A stretch of DNA of 64,000 bases, from positions 124,001 through 188,000 of the forward strand of contig JAHLKC010000001.1 of assembly GCA_025449115.1 (NCBI GenBank), written 5' to 3'. The notes beneath the pieces were generated by a model. It was given only the letters and a program-made list of their open reading frames with translations, was not told where the DNA came from and made no database searches. The first letter of the stretch is position 1. Each line of letters begins with the position of its first letter. Positions 12,283 through 25,869 of this stretch are shown here, one piece after another. Source of the DNA: Chytridium lagenaria. Its lineage: Eukaryota; Chytridiomycota; Chytridiomycetes; Chytridiales; Chytridiaceae. A program made the position numbers and the translations under genes.

Positions 12283-13176
12283 ATGTCTTACAGAGGAGGA
12301 GGTGGTGGCAGACGCTATGTGGACCTCGATGCACCCCCATCAGAACGTAAGCAGCTTTATTGTTGAAAGGGGATAAAAAGATGACACTTGGATTTTTAGA
12401 TAGAAGAGGAGGTACACACAGAGACAGAAGTATAGATCGTTATGATGACAGAGACTCAAAGCACAGCAGATCTCGGCGCCCTCCTTCTCCATCACCTCCG
12501 CGGAGGAGAGACAGAGGGAACGGGAACCTGTAAGGAGGGAAATGGAGAGAAATCCTCCACCATCATCTTCACGACGGAGGGACGGGAGATTAGACGGTAG
12601 AGAAGTGGAGTATCGACGTTCGAGAGGGGACAGCCGGAGCCGCAGTCCACCAGCTCGGGGTGGTCACCGTAGTCGGAGTCCTGCAAGAGAGCGTCGTCGG
12701 CAAGCCTCCCCGTCGGATGATGAAAGGGATGGTCGAGGACGAGAAGTTGGACGGCGACGACAGGATCGTGGACGTGGACAGGAAAGATCCATGAGGCAAG
12801 TTGACGCCGACTCAACTCATTTTGACGGGGTTCTCTAATATGGTTTTTCATTAGTGAGGACAAGGAGGTGGCTGAAGAAGGTGAGGCCATGGAGGAAGGA
12901 GAGGAAGAAGTTGACGAAGAGGAGGCTATGAGGCGGATGCTAGGGTTTGGGTCTTTTGAGACTACAAAGGTTGGTTGACTAGCGAGTTTTCTTAAAGCGT
13001 CCTTTTGACTGTGCTAATCATTCGTTTTTACCCTCATAGCAAAAGAAGGTGTCTGGGAATGTTAACGGAGCTGTTAATGTCGCCAAAAGAGGACGTACAG
13101 GCAATACATGAACAGACGTGGCGGATTCAACAGAAACTCAGTCCATTGCGATAAAAGCTTCTCATTATGGGCGTAG
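12283..13176 (+). CDS. SNRNP27: U4/U6.U5 tri-snRNP 27 kDa protein (SNRNP27, DUF1777 family)
   Basis: Spliceosomal tri-snRNP component. It starts MSYRGGGGGRRYVDLDAP; an intron of about 50 nt follows, then a long Arg/Ser/Asp-rich RS-like region (12420-12800), an acidic helix (EDKEVAEEGEAMEEG), and the conserved C-terminal core EEAMRRMLGFGSFETTK, intron, KKVSGNVNGAVNVA, then KR.YRQYMNRRGGFNR. The final block is in frame only if one A is added to the AAAA at 13084-13088, otherwise a premature TGA occurs at 13109-13111. A similar 1-nt loss at GGG 12516-12518 breaks the RS region. The end at 13176 is the stop in the corrected frame and is tentative. A splicing factor fits a genome with so many introns, but that link is only contextual. 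Confidence 0.85.
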
Positions 13177-13833
13177 GATTTTTCAATATATATATCATGG
13201 TTTGCAGATTCCTTGCTGTTATTAGGCGATCAATCTCGTGCAATTAGATGTTTTGGATTGTTTGGGAGGTCTTCTAATGGAGAACATTAATTTACAAAAG
13301 TACTGTGGTTTTTTTTATCGAAACCTAAAGTATACAGGGTATGAATGGAAGAGCTATTCTGCAGTCCTGCGAAATTTCAGCTAGAGTGGACGTATGTAGT
13401 TTGATATTTTGAGAGGAATAGCTTCAGTCTGAGCGGTTATTTATTACGGAAGAGTTGTCCAAGATTCTGAAAGCATTTTGGATGAAGGAAGGATACTTGG
13501 CAACATGCACTCAGAACTTAACCGACTAACGCAGTTTCTTAGACCACGATAAAAAAAAAAACTAGTGCTTTCGTGAAAATCACCTCGCTTTTTTAGGAAT
13601 ACTAACTTGGTTTAAATCGTAGTTTCTGTCAAAGGCAAAAAAAGACTAAGAAGTTCTAATAGCCATCAGGTCGCTTGACTCACTCAGTGACATAAAAAGC
13701 AGGTAAGGCTCAAGTTTTTCAGCAATAAACAACAGTTTCTTTTATTTTCAAATATTTCAAAGGGGGGGAATAAACATATTATACATGGTTCGAGTGAGCG
13801 CGCGGATGGGGGAAGGTGAAAGGAGGAGTGCAA
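13177..13833. other. Intergenic interval, no gene seen
   Basis: It lies between the convergent SNRNP27 and H2A genes and should hold both 3' untranslated regions. I see AT-rich DNA, an A11 run near 13550-13560 and no conserved protein block, tRNA-like fold or repeat. Confidence 0.6.
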
Positions 13834-14349
13834 TCAGTATTCTTGGGATTGGCTTCCCTTGCCGCTGCTGGGGCAGCCTTCTCGCCCTTTCCGGTCTTCT
13901 TGGGAAGAAGGACTTGGTGAATGTTGGGGAGGACACCACCTTGGGCGATTGTGACGGTACCGAGAAGCTTGTTCAATTCCTCATCGTTCCTGATGGCGAG
14001 TTGAAGGTGACGGGGGACAATACGTTGCTTTGAGTTATCGCGGGCAGCGTTACCAGCCAACTCGAGAATTTCTGCGGCCAAGTACTCAAGGACGGCAGCG
14101 AGGTAGACAGGAGCACCTGAAAAAAAGGAAGACATATTAGTCAGGAAGTCCGGATGAACAATGAAAAAAGGAGTTGATGATGAATGAATGGCTAGACTTA
14201 CCGGCACCAACACGCTGAGCGTAGTTACCCTTCCTGAGGAGCCTGTGGATACGACCGACGGGGAATGCAAGACCAGCACGGTGAGACCTTGACTTAGCGT
14301 TGCCCTTGGCAGCCTTGTCGCCTCCAGACTTTCCCTTTCCTCCGGCCAT
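13834..14349 (-). CDS. H2A: Histone H2A with H2A.X-type SQEY C-terminus
   Basis: Core histone. Exon 1 gives [20 protein letters not shown] then [19 protein letters not shown] and RVGAG; an 85-nt intron (14117-14201) precedes [40 protein letters not shown] and [10 protein letters not shown]...[17 protein letters not shown]. In the raw frame the tail is missense and runs on. If one C is restored in the CCCC at 13870-13873, the tail becomes [11 protein letters not shown] followed directly by TGA (13834-13836). SQEY is the phosphorylatable SQ(E/D) motif of H2A.X-type histones, so this is probably the canonical, damage-responsive H2A. It is a single gene here; no divergent H2B is visible upstream. 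Confidence 0.96.
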
Positions 14350-14499
14350 TTGAGATGTAGTGTTGAGTTGTTGTTGTGAAGGTGGTTGTGTTGAGAGTTG
14401 GATGAGCTAGCTGATGCTTGCTTGATTGACTGTGTGTGTGTGTGGAGAAGGTGGTAGTTGTTGTTGGAATGAAGAAATACGATGGAGGAGCAACCTAGC

Positions 14500-14633
14500 T
14501 TTTATACTTCAGATCTTGTCCGAAGACAAAATTTTCAAAATGCAGATAAATAAAATCAGCCAATCCCCTTTCACCATTAATTAAATTTTACTTTGCGTCA
14601 AAAAGCAAAATTGTAAAAATGAAATCAGCCAAT
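14500..14633 (-). promoter_or_regulatory. H2A promoter: TATA box and two repeated CCAAT elements
   Basis: Upstream of the H2A start, reading the minus strand, TATAAAA occurs at 14500-14506, about 150 bp before the ATG. Further upstream are two copies of AATCAGCCAATCC on the plus strand, with CCAAT at 14560-14564 and 14629-14633, 69 bp apart. CCAAT boxes bound by NF-Y/HAP factors are common in histone promoters. A third CAGCCAAT at 15543-15550 is much more distant and may be chance. Confidence 0.6.
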
Positions 14634-16134
14634 CCGCTTCCCCCTTTTTTTTCTTTTTTTCTATTTGAAATAAATAAAAATTGCAAAAAGGAGGGAATCC
14701 CTCAAGTTGATATATATTTACAAAATCTTGCTTTTTCATTGCTTTTCAGGATAGTTAACACGTATGAGCTTTTAGACAAGAGGCATGTTTGGCGTTTCTC
14801 TTTAAACTGTTGGTAACTCCGATCCAAAGTAATGGAAGCAAGGTGTCGCTTGAGGGATATCACCGACAAACGCGAGCGATTGAGATTCGTGGTGACTGCA
14901 GAATACTCTACATAAAGAATGACAACCTCAACTCCGAAAGTGACTATACAAGTTCAAAATAACACGTGCTTTCTTTTCACCATCGAATATTTTGTTGTGT
15001 TAAACTGATTTTATTAGCGGAGACGAGAACAAGTTATATTTGAACTTTTGAGCTTGTGAAGATACCTCTTACATACGCTCTACGCGGAACTTTTAATAAC
15101 AGCATATATTCCATATTACGTGATAATTGAAATTGATAAGATACATGTGTAATTTTCATCTTTAAGAAACAATTGAGAGACGATGTCAATCTCAAGCTAT
15201 CGCAGCAAAAAATGTTTACAATCGCGACGGTCGAGCGCACATGATTTGCATAATACGCGACTCGCGACATTTCCTCTTTGTCTACTTAAAGTGTGGATAA
15301 CGTCTGGAAAGACACGTATTGATGTTTCCATCAGTGGGATGAACGCATTTATTATCTTTTTTTTTAATGATGCTTCACTAAAAAGTTAGTGAGAGTTGAA
15401 GAACGTGTTCAAAAGTACGACTCGTACTCAAACAAATGTATTTTGAATACGCGAATCATTCTAAAATAAAGAAAGTATATCCATATGTCATAAAGTTAGG
15501 TACGATGTTCCGTACTCGGATCTAATATTGGTCTGCATAAATCAGCCAATTATCACAGCTGATGTGCTGCGATTCTCACATATTAAATGTACTGCAGGCA
15601 AAAATACCATTAATATATATATTGCGTTGAAGATGTGCTTTAAAAGTGAGAAATAATATCAGAGCTGCGCATGCCCATCAAAAGATTCACAAAAAAAAGA
15701 GGAAAAACTCAAACTATAGGTAACGATAGCGTGAAAAGTTTATGACAGCTGTGGCCAAACAACAGAGCCACTAACGCTCCTTGTGAGCAAGAAGTAGTCT
15801 ACTCTTCTTACGGATCAGGTGGAGGATGTGGACTTCTTACAAACAAAATACCTGGGGCAAGACAATACTTTCTTTCGAAATATTCTAGTCACGCCATTTT
15901 ATTTGTATATAATATACTTTCTTACAATGATGTAATAATTCAGCGCCTTCAAAATTGACCCGCCAGGAGAGCACACGTTTCACAATGACTTTCCTATTTG
16001 CGAGCGTCATGAGTGCTGAACCAGACGCGTACTGATTTTAACGTAAAGAAGGTAAAACGCCTCTACTATCTGTAACTATGCATTTTAGGACAAAATAGTA
16101 CACTGATATCTATATTTATTATACATTCGTCTGC
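14634..16134. other. Gene-poor interval
   Basis: About 1.5 kb of AT-rich sequence between the H2A promoter and the end of the CatSper-like gene. Short ORFs here show no conserved blocks or codon pattern I trust. I see no tRNA, rRNA or snRNA signature. It probably holds distal H2A regulatory sequence and the 3' flank of the CatSper gene. Confidence 0.55.
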
Positions 16135-19100
16135 CTAAAGAAGTAGAGCAGATAGATAACTAACAAACAAAACCCGGAAAATGACCGACGCGACACTCAT
16201 AGTTGTAAGAACTATAGCCGTTCTCGGCCACAGGCACCGTAACGTAAACCTAAACAGAGTTAAATACGTCTATGTAAATATTCAAATTACAGAAAAATCG
16301 ACGGAGAGCAGACAGTATTCCTTTTCTACAATCTCTGCTCTAAAGTGATAAAGCTCGGGTCCCTTTTATAATTAAGCATAATGCTGAGTAATGAAAGAAT
16401 TTTACCTCCCACGTGATGGTATCGTTGTTTAATGGATCCATAAAATCGTACAAAGCTGTTTTGTTCCTACAATTCGGCATCACTAGATTATGTGTCAACA
16501 CACACTACGTAGTTATTATTACCGCTTAAACAGTAATCGGTTCTGTTATTCAACTCAATTAGTCCTATACTTGCTTTGCAAAGATTCCAGCCATTGTCCA
16601 TACTGGAATACGGCAAAAGTAGGTGTGAATGGTTTTTTCATAAAAAGTTGTCGCAACCTAATGTGCTTAATAAAAGAAAAACCACTTAAGTAAAATTACC
16701 TTTTCTATGCAATCAGAATCAGCTATTTTCATTGAAATTGCATCCTCCTCGTTGCAGTTACAAGATTGCCGTGATTTCCCTAGTTCACACCTTTTATATT
16801 GTCCGGATCTCTTCGAAACGTCATATCTATTACGATGCTTCGGAGATGATGGGTCGGAATTGTAGAAGTTTTGTGAGATCGGAACTGATCTTCCCAGAAA
16901 AGAGGTGGCCTATAGTTGACCTAAATTACATTAACGACAGTCAACACCGCCAATATATCACCGGTAATGTTTCTTTCTCCACATTTTGCGGAGATGGTTA
17001 TGTTTGCCTTAAAGGAGTCTTTAGGATTGAGGTATGTCGTAAACTTCAATAGACGCGTTGGTGGACAGGAGCTGACGATGCGGACAGATGATTGTGTAGG
17101 TGGACATTTTAACGTTTCTGGAGCGGACCTGTACGCGATGACAGCTTGACCCTGAGAAAATTGAATCAGTACATCATGAACACATCTGAAAAAACGAACC
17201 TGACTCCCTTTGTTTTTTAAAGATATCTGCACTTTGGCGTTCTTCTTGTGGTAATTTCTTTCTATGCTGATATTCGATGAGTACAACGTGGAATTACTGA
17301 AGGCGATATTCAGGTACGCGTTTAACGGATTTAACGCATTTAAATCATCCACTTGAATCTCATTCATCAAACTAGTGTTTCCATAGAACTTCAAGTATTG
17401 AGTTGGTCCTGCGTTAGACCGACGGACCGTGCATTCCGAGAGTACAAGTTTCCAAGCTCTTGACTAAATTAAGTGAATTAGGTGATGTGAAAATTTGGGA
17501 TTACCCTTATCATAGACTCGTCAGAAAAATCGTATTTCTCGGATAAAGTTGATAAGCTCCATGATCCAGCAGGTATTGAGCCAAGGCGGAGGGAAGACAT
17601 GGTCCCTTTTGAGAGTTCGACAATGTTGGGGATCATGTGAATTTGTATTTGGGTGGAAGATTCCACTGACGCTATAATGCCAACACCCAAGGTTGTTGAC
17701 AAAAATGATCCGACATCTACAATCATGAGTATATGATAAAGAAATAAGAATTGTAAGAAAAGCAAATAATAGCTAATGTTTCATTTAGAAGGACTAGGAA
17801 ACATAGCTCACGATTGTCATTGAATACAAAACTTCCGGTGTCCAGAGTTGCTGTTGCCAAAGTGGCGGTGGATGTAGTAACAGTCAAAGCTTGACGAGCA
17901 TTGTATGCAAGATCTTGGACCGCTGCGAAATCTATAATGGACCAAGAACCAGGCTGCCATCGCACCGTTCCTTGAATCGGACTACTCGAAAATCCATATG
18001 CCAGTGTTGATGAAGCAATACGGTCAATCATTATGCCAGTAAAGCTTGAAAACACGGAATTTCCAATATCACTAAATCTCCAGCCCTCTGCGAGACTAGG
18101 TAGCCTTGTAATTGTGAGAGACACAGGAAACAGAGTAACGGAACCCTGTGGCGGAGAGCTAAATGAGGATGCCTCAATTTGAAGTTCATATTGCAATGAA
18201 GGGGAGACAGTGACCGGCTCGGGCTGAAACGGTTCAATATCAAATCCTTCAAAGAGGTTTCCATCACTATTAACCGAAGTAATAGAACCGAAGCCTCCGT
18301 TTTTGTGGAAAAGGTTATAGCCAATTAATCTTTCAGATCCCATTTGCACGCCGATGGAGGAAGTTAGGGCCAATTGAAAGGTCCGCTTTCCAGTTGGAAT
18401 ATAAAGCAAGTTTGCTGCAAAAGATTCATCGACGTTTTCGAGGCTTGCTTTTAAGGGTATTGCCTTTTTCTTCAGAAAGACGTTGCTTGTTAAGGGCCAT
18501 ACTGACGTGGAGCCTTCAACATTGCTATCCGCCCCTACACTGATTGTGAAGTAGGTTTTATCTTCGTTTGCTGAAACTTCAAAATATTCTGTTTCTTGAA
18601 ACTTGAGTTCTGGGATCTCTGCAATATCTTTTGACGCGACGCGACTGTAAAATAGCTTTTTGTCAAGTGTGGTCAAGAAGAAGTCATCGGCGTAGCCGAA
18701 TGAACGAAATTGCGTGATGATGGTTGAAGGTTTTCGGTCAAACGGTGTGAAAGATTTTTCTCCAAGTTAATCCACGGTCGATAGAATGCCATAGCTCATT
18801 GCCGTATGCAAACACGTCTACACCGTTTGAATGAAACGACAGCCCTGTGAAGATCAGCGTGGCCGGGAAGGAATAAGATGACCGAAAGCCTCGAACTATA
18901 TTTTCCACGATGATTGACACACCCACGCCGCAGCGGCGCAAGTCTGTACGGCCACACGGGTCACCAATCAGATACAAATTGGAATCGGTATCATGATCTC
19001 TTTCGAAATCAATAAAAGTTGTGGTATCCTTCAATGAAAAGTTCCTTGCAGTTCGACTCTCAGACCACACACCATTCGTCACGTCTGCTAAGGTTGAAAA

Positions 19101-20637
19101 CACAACGGTTTTTAGGGCGGTAAGTGCGGAATCACCAAATGACCAGAATATGTAGCTTATTTGAGGATACAAGCAATTTGGTGAGTGCTTCATAAACGTG
19201 TTCTCAGGCGCATAAACAGCTCCCGCCAAGTTGCCTTCCAGCGAAGATCGAATGGCAATAACACTATCGTTTCCAGAAATCAACTTTCGAAGAAGGAAGA
19301 GCCCAGAACTTGCAAGAATAAAGACATTTTTTGACACTAATGCTATATCAACAATTTGAATATTTCGACAGCGAGTTGAATCAAGGCGAGCACACCATTT
19401 TCCACCAGGTATGAGGTTTCCATCAGAGTCTCGGAGTAAATCTTTAACTAGGTAATTAAATGAAAACCCATCGCTGCTTGCCAAATATGTTCCTCCACCG
19501 TAATTCAAATTCGCATTTTTTTTGGGGCGAACAAGAACTAATGCGTTTTGACGAGAGCAGGGTCACAATAATATTGAATGTTCAGATGGCTCAAGACTGC
19601 CTCCCAAAGGGATTATAGCGCTAAATTACATTAGAAATTTGAGAATCCTTAGAAATAGGAACCGGTTGAGAGGAAATGGTAATCCCAGGAGCCTGTTGTC
19701 GTAAATAAGGTCTACCCACGTCGACGACCTTGTCTTCAACTTGACATGACAAAACGCTAGAGTAAACTCCGAAAATCTTGAATTCATTGTTGTGGCGCTC
19801 TCCATGAATAGTTTTGGGACAGAAGCCACCCAGCGGTTCAACTTAAAGGCAATGTGTCGATGAGTGGAAAATAGATTTGGATAACGAATAGTAATATTTA
19901 CCTGAAAATCAGTTTCAAGCACCACAGGAAGACGATTTGTATCGTTAAATATAAAGGAATCCGGGGGTTCAGACATCCTATAAAGACAGAGGAAAGAGAT
20001 TTCGCATCAAATCCAGAAGGTCCATTCTTTCAAGCTTCAAGGTGACGGCAAATGTGACATAATTTGACACTTGTGCGGCCGCAGACAAAGAGGCATTGAC
20101 TGCTGGCTCCCAGTTTGTGTTGATATCATATGTAAAGCAAGCTGGCAAAACGTTAATTCCTTCTGAAACATTTATTGCAAACCTGAACTCTCATGAACTT
20201 GGAAGGAAACATGGTCATTGCAAGGATTTGTGCGGCATTATTTTTGAAGAAATCCTTCCAACTCTGATTTGTTCTGATACTAGAGAGGTTGTTTACACTG
20301 GCAAGGGCTCGAACCTTCTTCTGCCCACTCGTCTTGTATGTGTAATTCGTTTTTGGGAAAAAATAACTTGCAGGGAAAACAACAATCGGATTTGTTTCAT
20401 CTTCAAAAAAAGTGTAAACACATAGGCGATCTGTGTGGTCGCTTGAGTTTTGCCCGATGTGTGGAATGAAATAACTGAAAGAGTGTCAGAATGTCATAAA
20501 CATGGCTTACGAAGATGCCTGTGTCTGTTAAGAACTGTCACTTGTTGAAAAGACGGATATCTTAAAGTCACTAATAGCCCTAAAGCTTGTGGTGCTAGCA
20601 ATAGAAAGACGAGCAAGAGGACTCCCCGCAAAAACAT
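16135..20637 (-). CDS. CatSper channel auxiliary subunit (beta/gamma/delta/epsilon family), single-pass membrane protein
   Basis: CatSper is the flagellar Ca2+ channel; its auxiliary subunits carry large ectodomains. The start at 20637 gives a signal peptide (MFLRGVLLLVFLLLAPQALG). The beta-propeller-like ectodomain includes FAYGNELWHSIDRGLTW near 18780. Near the end come the family's landmark blocks in order: SSCPPTRLLKF (about 17085), VNYRPP (about 16910), FYNSDPSSPK (about 16860), SGQYKRCELGKSRQSCNC with DSDC (16707-16800), ELNNRTDYC (about 16540), LYDFMDPLNNDTITWE, GPELYHFRAEIV and one membrane helix (VLTTMSVASVIFRVLFVSYL, 16138-16212). Splicing a 40-nt intron at 16483-16522 and others restores these blocks. 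Three 1-nt frame breaks (16898-16901, near 16577, near 16215) are needed in the raw sequence. Which of the four subunits it is cannot be decided by eye. Confidence 0.85.
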
Positions 20638-20785
20638 GCTGGTGTTTTGCCTTCCACTGATAATTAATGCATTAATTTTAAAGTCCGAAAAGGTTGTCAG
20701 ACTCTTACTCTGTTGTATCTTTCAGGTAAAACAACGCCAAGGGTCTTTATTTAAAAGCCAAATATAAAAATTCTAATATAACATA

Positions 20786-23524
<2,739 letters not shown>

Positions 23525-23528
<4 letters not shown>

Positions 23529-25529
23529 TTTTTCCACGGAGGAAAAAAATTTATTGGTTTATTTCTTTGATACAGGTGGTGGGAAAAAGCCCTCACTGAA
23601 CAAGGCGGAGTGCTGTCGAAGTCTGCCACAGATTTGCTCGGAGTCATGGCCATCCCTCTGTATCTTTGTATTTCTCCCGAAGGAAACCACTTTGAAAAGA
23701 AACTTGCATCATCATGCTCGCTTATAGGTTGTGGAGTGATGGTGTCTCGGTGAGTCTTCTTTGTATTGAGAGTAGAAGTATCGGCGGTGGATGGCCTGCT
23801 TGTTACGTAAGAGTTGAAGTGTACTTTAGGCGGCGTCCAGATATCTGCTTTTTTGAAAGATTTTCTTTCCTCCCATGATCGTTTTAAATTTATAAATTCG
23901 TCCTTTGTCCACCACGAATTTGTGCGTGCTGAAAGGCTCGCGAGATGCGTGTCCGAGTCCTCACGGTGGCATGGAGATTTGTCGTAGGAACAACAGCCAG
24001 TTTATGCATGGGGATCAAGCCCTTTCCAGCCGGCTAGACGCGGGCTTCCCTTTCCGAACATCTAGATCATCAATATCCTCACTTTCCTCGCGTACAGACG
24101 CATATGTAGCGTGTAAGGTGATCGCAAGAAGCCCCCAACCCATAGGAATACGATGAAGCTTAGAGTTCACACCTCGCGGAATGTCTTCAGGGTTAAGGAT
24201 AGCGCGTTCTAATACATCGCGGTCGATCAAGACACCACGGGAAGAAAGCTCGCTCATGAGCTTGTTCAATTCTTCTAATTGTTGACGTCGAGATGCAGTC
24301 ATGCCGTTGTTGAGAGAATTTTGTTGCCGCCGCATTCTAAACTTTCGTTTGACCGCCTCATTTGGTGAATGAACTCCAGGTGTCGCTCCTCTACCACCAT
24401 TTATACTTGCCGATCTTCTGGTGTTGTTGGGGTTTTCAGTGGCAATGACTAGCTGGTCTTTTTTTGACGCTTCAAATGTACTTAAGCTACGTCGTGGTGT
24501 TGTTGGTATGGGAGGGAGGAGATTTTTCGAAGGGGCATTTGGCGTCACTTCCCTACTATTACTCAATAGAAGACCACCTTCACACAAAGTTGCTGCTGGA
24601 CTCTTACTTGAGAAGATGGCGACGACACTGGTTTTCTATCATTTGTTTGCGCGGTGACCCCAAGTTTATGTCGTTCTTTCTTTTTGCAAGAATGATTTTC
24701 TGCTCTTTAAAAGGGGGGCAGTCATTGGTTTCACGGCTTTAATATTCGCTGCTCCATTGCTTTCCACCACTTGAACACGGAGGCAATGTCGTCGATAAGA
24801 CCCTGCAGATTCTCGACTCTTTGCCGCGACTGTTGGCACAGCATTATCCCCGGATCTTCGAGAGTAAGACTTTGACGTAAACCGCATAGGACCCAGATGC
24901 AAGGTGTGAAATTTGCGTCGGCGCCGTGAGTCTTCCTCAACTTTGGCTCCAGGAGTTTTGACCTTAACGGCTTCAGTGAGGGGTTCGGGAATGGGCTTTG
25001 CGTTCGACAGTGCTGTTCTGCAAGACGCACGAGATCCATCAACGAAATTTGAAATCACTATCCTAGTGTGAGCTGCGTTTGAGTTTGCGCGCTCATATTG
25101 CAGTGAAGCTTCTCGGCGCAAATGAGATTCCAAGAGATTGGGCAAACGGTAAGGAAAATCCACTTCTTCTCCAAAGCCGCCATTGGATAATAATTGAGAG
25201 TTCAAACTTCCGTTTTTCGAACCTTCATTACGCTTGCCTGCCAAGTTCAACTCAAGAGCACTTGAGGTCTCATCTTCTGAAAGCACATTAAGTTCGCTTA
25301 TAGATTTATCTTCGTAAAGTTCCTCTGCAGCAGCTACAGATTGAGAGCTTGAAAAGTATCCACTGTTGTTGAGCGACTTTACAAATTCCAATTGAGGATC
25401 ATCCGGATCAAATATCGAGTAAGGAAGGGCAGGACTCGAGTGTGAGCTCTTGTCTCTTGCATTGTTTGCCGTTCCCAGTTTGTCAGACAAAAAATAAATA
25501 TTTATTTCAATGAAGAGTTTGCACACCAT
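23525..25529 (-). CDS. Uncharacterised protein, low-complexity, upstream of SEC23
   Basis: I do not recognise this gene. An N-terminal exon (24666-25529) encodes a Ser/Asn-rich, acidic then basic region (FDPDDPQLEFVKSLNNSGYF; later RRRRKFHTLHLGPMRF). A second exon (24015-24587) carries TPRRSL, a basic stretch (VKRKFRMRRQQNSLNNGM) and a helix (RRQQLEELNKLMSELSSRG) followed by DRDVLERAILNPEDIPRG. A third open stretch (about 23930-23525, no stop for some 130 codons) reads WWTKDEFINLKRSWEERK and ends FFPPWKK with TGA at 23525-23527. How exons two and three join is unresolved; one intron or a frame error near 24010 is needed. If the last exon is real, its TGA overlaps the SEC23 ATG as ATGA. No transmembrane segment is evident. 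Function unknown. Confidence 0.55.
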
Positions 25530-25869
25530 AATACAACCATAGCTCTAAGTATTAACATATAGTGAAGTAAAAAAGGAACACCTTTACGAACATAAACAAT
25601 TAATAAACGGTTTTCAAGCTACTTTTCATTCATTCAAATTCTTATAGTTTTCATTCATTCAAATTCTTTTAGTTGAGGATTGTTAAGAAGAGAAAATCAA
25701 GGACTTACAAAAAACGTATAATAGACTTCCAAAAATCCTTTAAAACCTGCACCAACCTGTGTTGTCCCTCTTCTTACTCGGCCTTGTCTAAACAAATGTA
25801 GCAAAAATGATGAGAAGAGAAAAAATGGAATGCTTTGAAAACGTGTGTGACATAGGGACTTGAAGTAAC
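25530..25869. other. Divergent promoter interval with a 25-bp tandem duplication
   Basis: It lies between the minus-strand uncharacterised gene and the plus-strand UGGT. The 21-base unit beginning TTTTCATTCATTCAAATTCT occurs at 25623-25643 and again at 25648-25668, period 25. No coding blocks are convincing; the minus-strand ORFs overlapping this region look like shadows of the UGGT signal-peptide exon and its upstream region. Confidence 0.55.

Noticed and set aside
16490..17149. Plus-strand ORFs of 60-106 codons
   Set aside because: They lie antisense to CatSper exons that carry strong family motifs and show no homology signal themselves.
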